A stretch of 64,000 nt of DNA from Methylovirgula sp. HY1 (GTDB lineage Bacteria > Pseudomonadota > Alphaproteobacteria > Rhizobiales > Beijerinckiaceae). The stretch lies in assembly GCF_019343105.1 (NCBI RefSeq), contig NZ_CP073764.1, positions 3,274,001 to 3,338,000 of the forward strand, given 5' to 3'. Positions 9,427 through 19,400 of the stretch are shown here, in pieces. The position numbers and the translations under genes were made by a program. Under the pieces are notes generated by a model. It was not told where the DNA came from, made no database searches, and saw only the letters and a list, made by a program, of their open reading frames with translations. Each line of letters begins with the position of its first letter. Position 1 is the first letter of the stretch.

Positions 9427-10023
9427 CGCGCACCCCTTTTTAAGTCGGCTCTCGGCTGAGCCATGAACGGTCTATGTGAAGCGCGCGGCTTGCGATTTTC
9501 CGCGCGCACATAGGGCCGTGCGGTCGGAATAATCGAAAGATTGTGATGTGCGTGCGGCACTTTCAAATAATTTATCACAGATCGCGCCGCCCATCTGCCA
9601 TCTAATTGGCACAGAGAGGGTGATCTATCGGCTGGATCGGAGCCACCTCCGATTGTCTGTCTCCAGACCCGTGCGGCCTGGACAAAGCGGCTCTTTATCA
9701 AATAGCTAGAGAAAATTCATGCGGCCTTGCCGGGGTGTGCAGATTGGGACGTTCTTAAACGCGGCGGCGGTGCGTTAGGATGTTTCAGGTTTGCCGCGGG
9801 GATCAAACAGGGGCAAAATCCTCTGCCGCTCGAGGCGACCGCGCTTTCCGAAAGCTCCGCGCGGAAGGCATTGACCTTCCGCATATCTAAAACTGAGCGT
9901 TAAAGCAATTTTGGCGCAAGTTGCCGTCTGACTTGCGAAACAATCCTCAGGCAGCCGCGGTGCAAGGTGCTCCGCCAAGCTGTGTATCGAATAATAGCGT
10001 ATGACGGATTGCAGGATATTCGA
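9427..10023. other. non-coding divergent region with two inverted repeats
   Basis: This lies between the GT2 start and the LptF-like start. An imperfect long inverted repeat at 9472-9514 pairs CTATGTG..GCGCGCGG with CCGCGCGC..CACATAG. A short terminator-like stem at 9861-9882 pairs GCGGAAGG with CCTTCCGC. No credible gene was found; small frames here lack ribosome-binding sites or recognisable domains. Confidence 0.45.
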
Positions 10024-11181
10024 ATGCCTCGGCTGCTTTATTTTTATCTTGCCAAACGGCTCTTCCTGTCGGCGCTGTTGATTGAAACGAGCCTTTGCGT
10101 GCCAGTGGTCATGACCTCGCTGTTCCACTATCTGCCGCCGACGGCTGTGCGCAGTGGGCTTCTGATTCCGGCTTTGCTCGGAACCTTTCCTACGGTCACT
10201 TACATTGCTTTGCCGATTGCCGTGGGCATCGCCGTCGCGGTGGAATTTTCGCGCATGGCTTCGGAAGGCATGATCGCGGTTCTTTATTCTTTGCGCCTGT
10301 CCGCGTGGTCGATCTCCTTGCCAGCGGTGTTCGTGGCGCTGTTTGCCGTGGTCTTCGGCTATTGGTTCTCTTCCTTCGTTGCGCCGGCTTATGTCGGTAA
10401 AATGCATGATGTCATCTATGTGATCCGGAATTCGCTCAATCACCGCATGCTCGAACCGGCGCAATTTTATACGTTCGACGATGGCGCGCGTACGCTCTAT
10501 TTCGAGCGTTGGAAATCCGAGGACGTCGTGAGCGGAATCTTCATTCATCAATTTTCCGCGGAGAAAAACGAGGAACAGATCATTTGGGCGCGGGAAGCCG
10601 AGTTTCGCCGCAATTCGCACGGCGTCTTGCTGATCATGAGCCACGGCACATTTCAAAGTGAGCCATTGGGATCAGCCGATATGCGCACCGCGGACTTCGA
10701 ACAATACGCTCTCCAAATCGATATGCAGGGCACGGGCGGGCTACCGAAGCGAAATTGGGTCGGCGTCTTCGAGTTGCCGGCGATAACCTTTTTCAAAGAT
10801 ATGCCGAAGGCCGAGAAAGATCCGCACCAGTTTTCAGAATGGATGAGCGAGGCGACGAAGCGCATCGCAATCCCCATTCTGTCGTTGACTCATACGCTCT
10901 TTGCTATCGGTTTGGTTCTCACGCTGTCCAGCGCAACCGGGCGCGGCGGCGCGACAATTGTCGCACTCGTGGCTGTTCCTCTGGCGCATATTGCGATCTT
11001 GATCGGGTCCGAGAGTCTCGTTCGGCAAGATCCGCGGCTGGCGGTTCTCATCGCCTTGGCCATTCTCGCGGAATTCTTCAGCGGCCTCATACTCATTTAC
11101 AGGCAGAGCGCGAATTTTCAACGAAGAGTTCGGGCGTGGCCGAAGTCGCCAAAATTCAAGAGCTTTTTCGTTGGAGGCTAG
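10024..11181 (+). CDS. LptF/LptG (YjgP/YjgQ)-family permease, stand-alone
   Basis: A 385-residue inner-membrane protein with the layout of LptF/LptG: three N-terminal helices (about 10-30, 50-75 and 95-120), a central periplasmic domain (~130-280), and three C-terminal helices from ~290. The family forms the transmembrane part of the LptB2FG exporter that lifts lipopolysaccharide out of the inner membrane. The start at 10024 has AGGAT eight bases upstream and gives the usual RLLYFYLAKRLF opening; an ATG at 9967 is the alternative. LptF and LptG are normally adjacent, but here only one copy sits next to glycan genes. It may be an accessory paralogue. Confidence 0.8.
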   Translation: MPRLLYFYLAKRLFLSALLIETSLCVPVVMTSLFHYLPPTAVRSGLLIPALLGTFPTVTYIALPIAVGIAVAVEFSRMASEGMIAVLYSLRLSAWSISLPAVFVALFAVVFGYWFSSFVAPAYVGKMHDVIYVIRNSLNHRMLEPAQFYTFDDGARTLYFERWKSEDVVSGIFIHQFSAEKNEEQIIWAREAEFRRNSHGVLLIMSHGTFQSEPLGSADMRTADFEQYALQIDMQGTGGLPKRNWVGVFELPAITFFKDMPKAEKDPHQFSEWMSEATKRIAIPILSLTHTLFAIGLVLTLSSATGRGGATIVALVAVPLAHIAILIGSESLVRQDPRLAVLIALAILAEFFSGLILIYRQSANFQRRVRAWPKSPKFKSFFVGG

Positions 11182-11184
11182 AGT

Positions 11185-11223
11185 CTCGACCGGATGATTC
11201 CACCCGATCGGAAAACGCTCTAG
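11185..11223. repeat. short palindromic repeat (CCCGATCGGAAAACGCTC family)
   Basis: It contains ATGATTCCACCCGATCGG followed by AAAACGCTCTAG. The same string occurs at 29655-29702 and a diverged form at 13137-13171. It starts 4 bp after the LptF-like stop codon. Confidence 0.6.
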
Positions 11224-11272
11224 CTTCAGCGTCTTTGATTCCGTGCGGGCTGTCTGTTCTTTTGACGAAAGA

Positions 11273-12055
11273 TCAAGCGTAGATCCGCGGATCAATCAGC
11301 GCCGCTTCAGTTTCCTCGGATGCTGCGCCGAGGGAGTCTTTGTAGCGGGCGAGGACTTCGGCGGGCTTTCCCTGGTCGCGAAGGTGGCCGTCCTCAAGCC
11401 AGATGACGCGGTCGCAAAACGTGTCCAGCATTTCCGGCGAATGCGAAACCATGAGAATGGTCCCGCGCTTGGCAAAGTCCCTAATATAATCCAGACATTT
11501 TTGTGCGAATGCGGCATCGCCGACCGACAGCGCCTCGTCGACGATCAGCACGTCGGCGTCGACATGGGCGCAGACCGAGAAGGCCAGCCGCGCCGTCATG
11601 CCGCTCGAATACATTTTCATCGGCTGATCGAAAAATTCGCCAATGTCGGCAAAGGCCTCGATCGAGGGGAGACGCGCGGCGATCTCGCCCCGCTTGAGGC
11701 CGAGGATGGCGCCGCCGATCATCGCATTTTCGCCACCCGTCAGCTCCTGATCGAAGCCGGCACCGAGCGCCAGGATCGGCGCGATGCGGCCGTTGACGGA
11801 GACTTCGCCATGGGTCGGCGTGGTGATGCCGCAGATCGTCTGCAGAAGCGTCGTCTTGCCGGCCCCGTTGCGGCCGATGATCCCGCAGCATTCGCCCTTG
11901 CGGACTTCGAAGCTGATGTCCCGCAACACCCAATGCGGATGATAAAACTGCTTCCAGTGGCCGAAGAGGATCTGCTTCAGCTGGTCGTTTCTGTGCTTAT
12001 AAAGCTGAAACGCCTTGCCGATGCTGTCGCAGCGGATGACCACTTCAGATGACAT
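11273..12055 (-). CDS. polysaccharide ABC exporter ATPase (Wzt/KpsT type)
   Basis: A 260-residue ATPase with Walker A GRNGAGKTT, signature YSSGMTARLAFS, Walker B VLIVDEALSVGD and a switch histidine region (MVSHSPE). The wording around the signature and Walker B is typical of ABC-2 exporters of O-antigen, capsule and teichoic acid. The protein lacks the C-terminal carbohydrate-binding extension of long Wzt proteins, so it resembles the short KpsT-like group. I chose the ATG at 12055 (SSEVVIRCDSIGKAF) because upstream residues are low-complexity serine-rich. It overlaps the permease gene by 11 bp, so translation is coupled. Confidence 0.9.
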   Translation of the reverse strand: MSSEVVIRCDSIGKAFQLYKHRNDQLKQILFGHWKQFYHPHWVLRDISFEVRKGECCGIIGRNGAGKTTLLQTICGITTPTHGEVSVNGRIAPILALGAGFDQELTGGENAMIGGAILGLKRGEIAARLPSIEAFADIGEFFDQPMKMYSSGMTARLAFSVCAHVDADVLIVDEALSVGDAAFAQKCLDYIRDFAKRGTILMVSHSPEMLDTFCDRVIWLEDGHLRDQGKPAEVLARYKDSLGAASEETEAALIDPRIYA

Positions 12056-12848
12056 CGACGAAGACCGACTTGTAGCGCATGAAGAAGCGATAGCTGAAGG
12101 CGAAGACGATGAGGGAGGCAAGGACGCATCCTATGTAGAGGACCGGATCGGGCAGCCGCCCAAACAGCAAGAGATCGCGCATCATCTGGATATAATCGCC
12201 GACGATGTTGATCTTGTAGACGAGCTGCAGATGTTTGGGCACGTCGCTGATCGAATAGAAGATCGGCGTCGCAAACATCAAGACCGGGATGATCGACGCC
12301 ATCAGATGGGTCACGTCGCGGGTAAACGAACCGAGCGCCATCAAGAACCAGGTGACGCCGAGCAGAAACAGGAAAAACGGCACGAAGACGAAGGGCAGCA
12401 GCAGAACGGTCGGCGGAATCCTGTGCGTCAGCAGAAGCTGAAAGACAAGCAAAACGGCGAAGCTGATCGCCGCATAGACAATCGCGCGGATCGTCGCCGT
12501 CCAGGCCAAAGTCTCGCTGGGGAAGATCGATTTCTTGATGAAGGTCGTGTGCTCATGCAACAGCATCGGCGCCCGATAGGCGAGTTCGCTGAACAGATTG
12601 AAAAGGATCAACCCGGCGAAGATCGATTGCGCATAGCTGAAGACGCCATGCGACGCGGCCGACGCCGGAACGCCGACGGCGCTGGAGAAGATGACCGTAT
12701 AGACGGTGAGCATGATGAGCGGCCCGAAAATCGCCCACAGCCAGCCAAGCATCGAACCGCGAAACCGCACGGTCAGTTCGCGCCGCACCACGGCCCGGAT
12801 CAGCTCCCGAAAATGCCATGCACGTTCCAGCGGTGTCACTACCAACAT
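12045..12848 (-). CDS. polysaccharide ABC exporter permease (Wzm/KpsM type, ABC-2)
   Basis: A 267-residue integral membrane protein with about six helices. It opens with an amphipathic segment ELIRAVVRRELTVRFRGS and then GWLWAIFGPL, the pattern of ABC-2 permeases for polysaccharide export. A C-terminal YRFFMRYKSVFVDVI tail is also typical. It pairs with the overlapping ATPase to move a lipid-linked glycan across the inner membrane. The nearby glycosyltransferases (6-9.4 kb) and the polyprenyl glycosylphosphotransferase at 25.6-27.2 kb are plausible partners, but they are not in one operon with it. Confidence 0.9.
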   Translation of the reverse strand: MLVVTPLERAWHFRELIRAVVRRELTVRFRGSMLGWLWAIFGPLIMLTVYTVIFSSAVGVPASAASHGVFSYAQSIFAGLILFNLFSELAYRAPMLLHEHTTFIKKSIFPSETLAWTATIRAIVYAAISFAVLLVFQLLLTHRIPPTVLLLPFVFVPFFLFLLGVTWFLMALGSFTRDVTHLMASIIPVLMFATPIFYSISDVPKHLQLVYKINIVGDYIQMMRDLLLFGRLPDPVLYIGCVLASLIVFAFSYRFFMRYKSVFVDVI

Positions 12849-13240
12849 CCGTCAATTCAACCTTATCTCAGGCCATGCATCGTGAACGCGCGGATCTAGA
12901 GCAGTTTGAACTGTCCTCGTCAATGCGCCTAGGTTCGAGCCATGGATTTCAACAGGCTCTCGAAATCAAGATTGATTGAGCCACCAGCGCTTGCACCGCG
13001 CCGATCGCCAAAATTTTATGAGTGATGCATGTTCTGTTATGCCGCAGGTCGCAAGCTCGATCTTGTCGCGCTTTGCCGGGCATGGAGGGTAGGGCCGGGG
13101 TCACGCACTTCCCGCGGGTGAGCCTATGGCGAGAGTCGATCGGGCGATTCATCCGATCGGAAAAGCGCTCAAGCCCGAAAATATCTGATTAAAAATTAAG
13201 CAAATCCTTGGCCCGTCTTTGCCTTCACGCCGGCGCCTTA
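12849..13240. other. non-coding region between the ABC exporter and the IS element
   Basis: About 390 bp. A diverged palindromic repeat lies at 13137-13171 (CGATCGGGCGATTCATCCGATCGGAAAAGCGCTC arrangement, related to 11185-11223). No gene or RNA is recognised. The IS element entered at its right end at a TA dinucleotide. Confidence 0.4.
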
Positions 13241-13310
13241 GACCGCGTTGACATTTAGGATTCCGGCTTGCGGGGAAATCTGATTCAAGCTCCTTTTCGG
13301 GGAGCGTCGG

Positions 13311-13685
13311 ATGTCGTCGGTTCGGTTGATGTTGAAAGACCACCAGTGGGAGCGGATGCAGCCGCATCTGCCTGGCAAGCGGAGTGATCCCGGCAGGACC
13401 GGCGCGAACAATCGGTTGTTTGTGGAGGCGATCCTGTGGCTCGCCAGAACGGGCGTCCCCTGGCGCGATCTGCCGGATTGCTTTGGCAATTGGAACAGTG
13501 TGTTCATCCGCTTTTCCCGCTGGTCCAAAGACGGCGTGTGGGATCGGCTATTTACGGCAATGGCCGATGATCCGGACTTCGAATACATCATGATCGACTC
13601 CACCATCGTCCGGGCGCACCAGCATGCGGCGGGCAAAAAAGGGGGCCTGAAGCTCGCGCGATCGGCCGTTCGCGGGGTGGCTTGA
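13311..13685 (+). CDS. IS5-family transposase, first frame (N-terminal part)
   Basis: A 124-residue frame with the IS5-type N-terminal DNA-binding region: WERMQPHLPGKRSDPGR, then GVPWRDLPDCFGNWNSVF, and the first catalytic aspartate in IMIDSTIVRAHQHAAG near residues 93-108. After the A6G5 run the in-frame reading degenerates to LKLARSAVRGVA and a stop. The -1 frame there reads AIGRSRGGLTTK, the family's normal continuation. Full transposase therefore needs a -1 ribosomal frameshift or transcript slippage, as is common in this group. Confidence 0.9.
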   Translation: MSSVRLMLKDHQWERMQPHLPGKRSDPGRTGANNRLFVEAILWLARTGVPWRDLPDCFGNWNSVFIRFSRWSKDGVWDRLFTAMADDPDFEYIMIDSTIVRAHQHAAGKKGGLKLARSAVRGVA

Positions 13686-14065
13686 CCACAAAAATCCATG
13701 CCGTCGTCGACGCGCTGGGTAACCCGTTGCGGTTTATTCTCACGCCTGGGCAGGCCAGCGATATCACCCAGGCCGAAGCTCTGATCGAAGGTCTGCCTGC
13801 CGAGCATGTCCTTGGCGACAAGGGCTACGATGCAAAATCGCTGCGTGATGCCATCACCGAACAAGGCGCCGTCGCGGTGATCCCGCCCAGAACAACATCG
13901 CCCCAGGTCCATTGTGACTTCGCGCTCTATTGCGAGCGCAATCTGGTCGAGCGCTTCTTCCTGAAACTCAAGCATTTCAGGCGCATCGCGACACGCTACG
14001 AACAAACGCCGCGAGCATTCCTCTCCATGCTATCCATCGTCGGCGCATTCATCTGGACACGCTGA
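13682..14065 (+). CDS. IS5-family transposase, second frame (C-terminal part)
   Basis: A 127-residue frame that continues the transposase in the -1 phase. It holds TTKIHAVVDALGNPLRF, the second catalytic aspartate in VLGDKGYDAKSLR and the glutamate in YCERNLVERFFLKLKHFRRIATRYEQ (Y-R-E box of IS5/IS4). It overlaps the first frame by 4 bases. The product is likely made as a fusion, not from its own ATG. Confidence 0.9.
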   Translation: MTTKIHAVVDALGNPLRFILTPGQASDITQAEALIEGLPAEHVLGDKGYDAKSLRDAITEQGAVAVIPPRTTSPQVHCDFALYCERNLVERFFLKLKHFRRIATRYEQTPRAFLSMLSIVGAFIWTR

Positions 14066-14319
14066 ATGTCAACGCGCTCTAGCGAAGATCAAGGTTTTGA
14101 AAGTCCTGTCGCTCTGGATCACGGGGTTGGAAGCGGGGGCCTGAACAGCTTTCTTGCGAGGCGGTGGCCAAGCCGCACGGTCGCCACCTCTGGCCGACGA
14201 CCGTCAAGCTCTGCATGTCGCGCAAAAAAGTCATCGAGGTGGCCGATGGGTCTTTATCCATAATCTTGTTTTTACGCCGTATTCTCGATACTCGGCAGAA
14301 TTGGGAACCGTCGCGACGA

Positions 14320-14571
14320 TTAATGGAGATCCGCTGTTTTAGGCGCATCCAGGCCGGCAGAATGCGCGCAAACGATCTTGACGTATTCCAGGCCGGGTCG
14401 CGGCGCCAGGGCTGCTCCATTGGCAGCAAGGGTGGCCTGACCCATCTTTCCGCACTGCATTTCATTCGCGATTTTTGGGCCGCGAATCACATCCACTGCG
14501 GTGTTCGGCTGGCACGCGGCATGGTCTAGCGCCATAGAGCAGACCAGGATTAAAACGGTAAAAGGTGTCAT
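14320..14571 (-). CDS. small secreted protein of unknown function
   Basis: An 83-residue frame with a short hydrophobic N-terminus (MTPFTVLILVCSMALDHA) followed by cysteine, so a signal peptide is likely and a lipoprotein is possible. The mature part has four cysteines and a VIRGPKIANEMQCGKMGQ segment. GAGAG lies a suitable distance before the ATG at 14571. I recognise no domain. The neighbours are an IS element and a long non-coding stretch, so context says nothing about its role. Confidence 0.5.
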   Translation of the reverse strand: MTPFTVLILVCSMALDHAACQPNTAVDVIRGPKIANEMQCGKMGQATLAANGAALAPRPGLEYVKIVCAHSAGLDAPKTADLH

Positions 14572-15294
14572 TGTGGCTCTCTCGTTCAGTTAGTGTCACC
14601 AAACGCCAGCAATGAAGCTGATCTTACTTGTTGTTGCATTGCACAATAGCAGCTTGCGTGCCACCGTGTTATGCAATTGTCGCATATATGTAGTGCTTCC
14701 GACACAGAATGGGCGTAACTTTAGACATTTCGCGTCCATGATTGTGCGCAATCACGGATCGCCTTGCGCATTGTCCGGGGCCAAGCGCCGAGGCGGAGAT
14801 AATTGCGACATTGACGCGCTTCGCTTTGGTCTTTCGCCAGCGCTCGGCTGCGCCGTTTCTCGCGTCGCACCATCATCAGGTCTCGACGTCATGAATGCGA
14901 GACGATGCATATTCCGCTCAAGGGCGGACGCGAGGGCTGGGTCGCGCGGCGCCTATGGGCCTTCCTCCGGTCGTGGAAAGCCCGCGCGGGCGCGAATCAT
15001 CAGCAAACCAGAAATTGCGATATATTTTAGTGTTCTTTGAGTGCAGGGCCTCAGCACCCCGACTTAGGCGATAGGGTTTTATGCCTATTATTTGTGCGGT
15101 CGCGTTGGGGGATTAAAGGCGGTGCAGCATATTGCCATAGCAAGCAACTTTCTGTTACCGTACCGGCTGGTCCGGTTAGGTGTTCATTCTGCGTGTTCGT
15201 ATCGGTTCTTCTCCGGGAAGTGCCGGGCCGGTCCGTGAAAGTGGAAACTTGGGCGCTGGCCATAAAATTTTGGCTCCTCCACGAAGCACAATTC
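14572..15294. other. long non-coding stretch before the RND operon
   Basis: About 720 bp with no convincing gene. Several open frames exist, but none has a signal peptide, domain or Shine-Dalgarno sequence. The end nearest 15295 should hold the promoter of the efflux operon. No repressor gene or clear operator palindrome is visible. Confidence 0.4.
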
Positions 15295-16452
15295 ATGAAG
15301 CGCGTCGTTTTGTTCACTGCCGTCTTTCTGCTGCTTGCCGGGCTTATCGGCGGCCTCGCCTATGTTCAATTCGTCTTCAAGCCCGAACTGATCAAGGGCT
15401 TCATTGCCAAGGCAGCACCGCCGCCGGCGAGTGTCGCCGTTGTCCGCGCCCGCGCGGAGACATGGGCGCCGCGGATTTCCGCAATCGGAACGTTCCGCGC
15501 GGTGCAGGGTGTCGAGGTGGCGCCGCAAGTCGGGGGCGCCATCACAGCCATACGAGTCGATTCAGGTCAGGATGTGCAAGCCGGCGCGCCGCTCTTCGAC
15601 ATCGACACCTCGGTCGAGCAGGCCGATTTGCTCAATAACGAAGCGACGCTGATAAATGCCCAATTGGCATATGATCGCCAGCGCAAGCTTACGCAAACCG
15701 GCAACACCACCAAGGCCAATGTCGATTCCGCCCAGGCCGCACGCGACAGCGCCGCCGCGGCGGTTCAGCGCGTCAAAGCCTTGATCGCGCAAAAGCACAT
15801 CGTCGCGCCCTTTGCCGGTCGGCTCGGCATCCGCAAGGTCGATCTCGGCCAATATGTCTCGCCCGGCACGGGCCTGATCACTTTGCAGAACCTAGATCCT
15901 ATTTTCGTCGATTTTCCGGTGCCGGAACAGTCGCTGGCCGTGCTGAAGCGCGGCCAGACTGTCAAGGTCAAGGTGGATGCTTTTCCAGGTCGAATCTTTC
16001 GCGGCAAAGTGCAGACGATCGACGCGCGGGTCGATCAGAATACGCGCAGCGTGCTCGTCCGGGCGCTTTTTCCCAATAAAGACCACGCTTTGCGGCCAGG
16101 CATGTTCGCCAATGTCGATGTCATAGCGGGCAAGCCTATGGCGGTCGTCACCTTGCCACGCACGGCAATTAGTTATTCGCTCTATGGCGATGCCGTCTTC
16201 GTGGTGGTGCCGGCAGAGCCGAAGGGCGGCGGCGCGCAGGCTAGTCCGCTTGCCGGCGATATTCCGTATAAGGTTGAACGCCGTTTCGTGCGTACCGGCG
16301 ATACGCGCAATGAACGCGTCGCAATCAGTTTCGGCGTGAAGCCGGGCGAAGAAGTGGTGAGCGAAGGTCAGTTGAAGCTGCAGTCGGGCGCACGCGTGCG
16401 CGTCAATCGCAAGGCCGGCCTCGTGCCTCCGCCCGTCTTGCCGAAGGAATAG
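15295..16452 (+). CDS. RND efflux periplasmic adaptor (HlyD/MFP family)
   Basis: A 385-residue adaptor with one N-terminal membrane anchor (RVVLFTAVFLLLAGLIGGLAYV) and the MFP order: barrel-sandwich lipoyl half (VEVAPQVGGAITAIRVDSGQDVQ), an alpha-helical hairpin (~115-165), the second lipoyl half (IVAPFAGRLGIRKVDLGQYV), a beta-barrel, and a membrane-proximal domain. It bridges the inner-membrane pump and an outer-membrane channel. I placed the start at the ATG at 15295 because the longer frame upstream has no anchor-like sequence. It lies 6 bp before the pump gene. No outer-membrane factor gene is adjacent, so a shared TolC-type channel is expected. Confidence 0.93.
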   Translation: MKRVVLFTAVFLLLAGLIGGLAYVQFVFKPELIKGFIAKAAPPPASVAVVRARAETWAPRISAIGTFRAVQGVEVAPQVGGAITAIRVDSGQDVQAGAPLFDIDTSVEQADLLNNEATLINAQLAYDRQRKLTQTGNTTKANVDSAQAARDSAAAAVQRVKALIAQKHIVAPFAGRLGIRKVDLGQYVSPGTGLITLQNLDPIFVDFPVPEQSLAVLKRGQTVKVKVDAFPGRIFRGKVQTIDARVDQNTRSVLVRALFPNKDHALRPGMFANVDVIAGKPMAVVTLPRTAISYSLYGDAVFVVVPAEPKGGGAQASPLAGDIPYKVERRFVRTGDTRNERVAISFGVKPGEEVVSEGQLKLQSGARVRVNRKAGLVPPPVLPKE

Positions 16453-16458
16453 CCGGCC

Positions 16459-19400
16459 ATGTCCTTCACCGATATTTTTATTCGGCGACCGGTTCTGGCG
16501 AGTGTGGTCAGTCTCTTGATCCTGCTTGTCGGTGCGCAAGCCGCCTTCAAGCTGCAGATCCGGCAATATCCGGAACTGTCCTCGACGACGATTACCATCA
16601 CGACGAGTTATCCCGGCGCCAATGCCGATCTCATCCAAGGCTTTATCACGACGCCGATCGCGCAGGCCGTTGCCAGCACTGAGGGCATCGATACGCTGGT
16701 CACCAATTCGCAGCAGAACACGTCGACGGTCACACTCAATCTGCGGCTCAACGCGAATGCCGATCGAGCCGTCGCCGACGTTCTTTCGAAGGTCAATCAG
16801 GTCAAATATATTCTGCCGCGCGAGGCGCTCGATCCGGTGGTCGTCAAGCAGACCGGCGATTCCACCGCGCTCCTCTATATGTCGTTCAACTCGGATCAAC
16901 TCACGAGTTCTCAGATCACCGATTACCTGACCCGAGTCGTGCAGCCCAGGTTGCAGACGATCGACGGCGTCGCCAATGCGCAGATTCTCGGTGGCCAGAC
17001 CTTCGCCATGCGCGTCTGGCTCGATCCCAACAAGATGGCGGCGCGCGACATCACGCCGAAAGACGTCAGCGCCGCGCTCGCGGCCAATAATTTCACTTCC
17101 GCCGCCGGGCAAGTCAAGAATGCCTTCACGCAGACGAGCATCAATGCGCTGACGTCGCTCGACTCGGCCAAAGCCTTTGGCCAGCTCGTGGTCAAGACGA
17201 GTGGCGATTCCCTGATCCGTCTCGGCAATATTGCGACGATCAATCTTGGTCCAGAATCGGCCGATTCGTCGTCCACTTTCGACGGGCTGAAGGCGGTCTT
17301 CATCGGCATCTATCCGACGCCCTCGGCTAATCCGCTCGACGTCATCTCCAATGTGCGCAAGGCCTTTCCCGAGCTGCAGCGGCAATTGCCCGCGGGCCTC
17401 AAGGCTGCGATCGCCTATGACGCGACGGCCTTCATCCGCGCATCGATTTGGGAAGTCGCCAAGACGCTCGGCGAAGCGGCGATCATTGTTATCGTCGTCA
17501 TCTTTCTCTTTCTGGGCAATTTGCGTTCGACGATCATTCCGATCGTCACCATTCCGCTGTCGCTCGTCGGCGTGATGATCTTGCTGCTGGCGCTCGGCTA
17601 TTCGCTCAATCTCTTGACCCTGCTTGCTTTCGTGCTGGCGATCGGCCTCGTGGTCGACGATGCGATCGTCGTCGTCGAAAACATCCACCGCCATATAGAA
17701 GAAGGTCTATCGCCTTTCGACGCTGCGCTGCAGGGGGCGCGCGAAATCACCGGTCCCGTCATTTCGATGACGATCACGTTGGCCGCCGTCTATGCGCCGA
17801 TCGGCTTCGTCTCCGGCCTGACGGGCGCGCTCTTCCGTGAATTCGCTTTCACGCTGGCCGGCGCGGTTATCGTGTCGGGCGTCATCGCGTTGACGCTCTC
17901 GCCGATGATGTGCTCGCGGCTTTTGAAACCGAGGTCGGAGGGCAATCGCGGTTTTGCCGGGCTGCTCGATCGCTTGTTTGAAGGTCTGCGCCGATTCTAT
18001 ATGCGGCGTCTGCACAATACGTTGAACTTTCGCGCTGTAACCGTTCTCGTTCTAGTCGGCGTTCTGGCGCTGACGGCAGTCATGTTCATGTCGACGCCGA
18101 AGGAGCTCGCGCCGGAGGAAGATCAAGGCGCGATTTTCGCGCTGCTCAAGGCGCCGCAGTATTCGAACCTCGACTATATGGAGAAAATGACAGCCCAGTT
18201 CACCAAGGCTGCCGACTCGATTCCCGAGAAGGATCATGTCTTCGTCATCAATGGTTCCGCCGGGGTTCATCAGGGCCTTGCCGGCTTGATCTTGAAGCCA
18301 TGGGGCGACCGCAAGCGTAATCAAAAGCAGATTCTGCAAGAGTTGCAGCCGAAGCTCGCGCAGATCACCAGCGGTACGGTCATCGGCTTTTCGCCGCCGT
18401 CTTTGCCGGGCTCGACCGGCGGCCCGCCGGTGCAATTCGTGCTGCGCACGACGGGCGGCTATAAGCAACTCGCCGAGGTGATGGCCAAGCTCCAGGCCGC
18501 GGCCATGAAGAGCGGTCTCTTCATATTCACCGACAGCGATCTCAAATTCGATACGCCGCAGATCGAATTCAAAATCGATGCCGATAAAGCCAATCGGCTC
18601 GGCATTAATATGCAGGATATCGGCACCTCTCTGGCGACGCTACTCGGCGGCAATTACGTCAATCGGTTCAATCTCTATGGCCGCAGCTACGAGGTGATTC
18701 CACAGGTGCCGCGGAAATATCGGGAAAATGCCGATTGGCTGACGCGCTACCAGGTCCGCACGTCAAGCGGCGCGCTCGTGCCGCTGTCGACCGTCGCTTC
18801 AGTGACGACGAGCGTGCAGCCAAACAGCTTGCCGACTTTCCAGCAGTTGAATGCCGCGACTCTGCAAGGCGTGCCGTTCCCAGGCCGCACCCTCGGCGAA
18901 TGCATCAGCTTCCTGCAGCAGAAGGCGAAGGAGCTGATGCCGGAAGGCTTCACGATGGATTATCAAGGCGAGAGCCGACAATATGTCCAGGAAGGCAATA
19001 CGCTGCTTATCACTTTCGTCTTCGCGCTGATCATCATCTTCCTTGTGCTCGCAGCGCAGTTCGAAAGCTTCCGCGATCCCTTCATCATTCTGATTGCTTT
19101 GCCGACTTCCATGTTCGGCGCGATGCTGCCGCTGAATCTGCTGGGGTTCATGGGCGCCGCGAGTTTGAATATTTATTCGGAGATCGGCCTCGTCACCTTG
19201 ATCGGCCTCATTTCGAAGCACGGCATTCTGATGGTGGAATTCGCCAATCGTCTTCAGGACGAAGAAGGGCTGTCGCGACGCGCGGCGATCGAACAGGCGG
19301 CGGGCGTCCGGTTGCGCCCGATCCTCATGACGACGGCAGCGATGGTCGTTGCGATGATCCCGCTCATCATCGCCGAGGGTGCCGGCGCGCGCAGCCGCTT

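Larger units (their letters stand above)
13241..14079 (+). mobile_element. IS5-family element (IS427-like group), 839 bp
   Basis: Terminal inverted repeats are near-perfect: the left end reads GACCGCGTTGACATTTAG and the right end, reverse complemented, GAGCGCGTTGACATTCAG. TA flanks both ends (13239-13240 and 14080-14081), consistent with a short TA target duplication. It carries two overlapping frames that together make one DDE transposase, joined at an A6G5 run (13635-13645). Length, ends and frame arrangement all fit a complete copy. Confidence 0.85.

Noticed and set aside
9423-9701. 92-codon minus-strand gene upstream of the GT2 gene
   Set aside because: It overlaps the GT2 start, has no ribosome-binding site and shows no domain or plausible codon use.
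14079-14465. 128-codon minus-strand gene next to the IS element
   Set aside because: It overlaps the better supported 83-residue secreted protein, which has a Shine-Dalgarno sequence and signal peptide.
15892-17694. 600-codon minus-strand frame across the RND genes
   Set aside because: It is antisense to well-conserved adaptor and pump genes and shows only Arg/Asp-rich low-complexity sequence.
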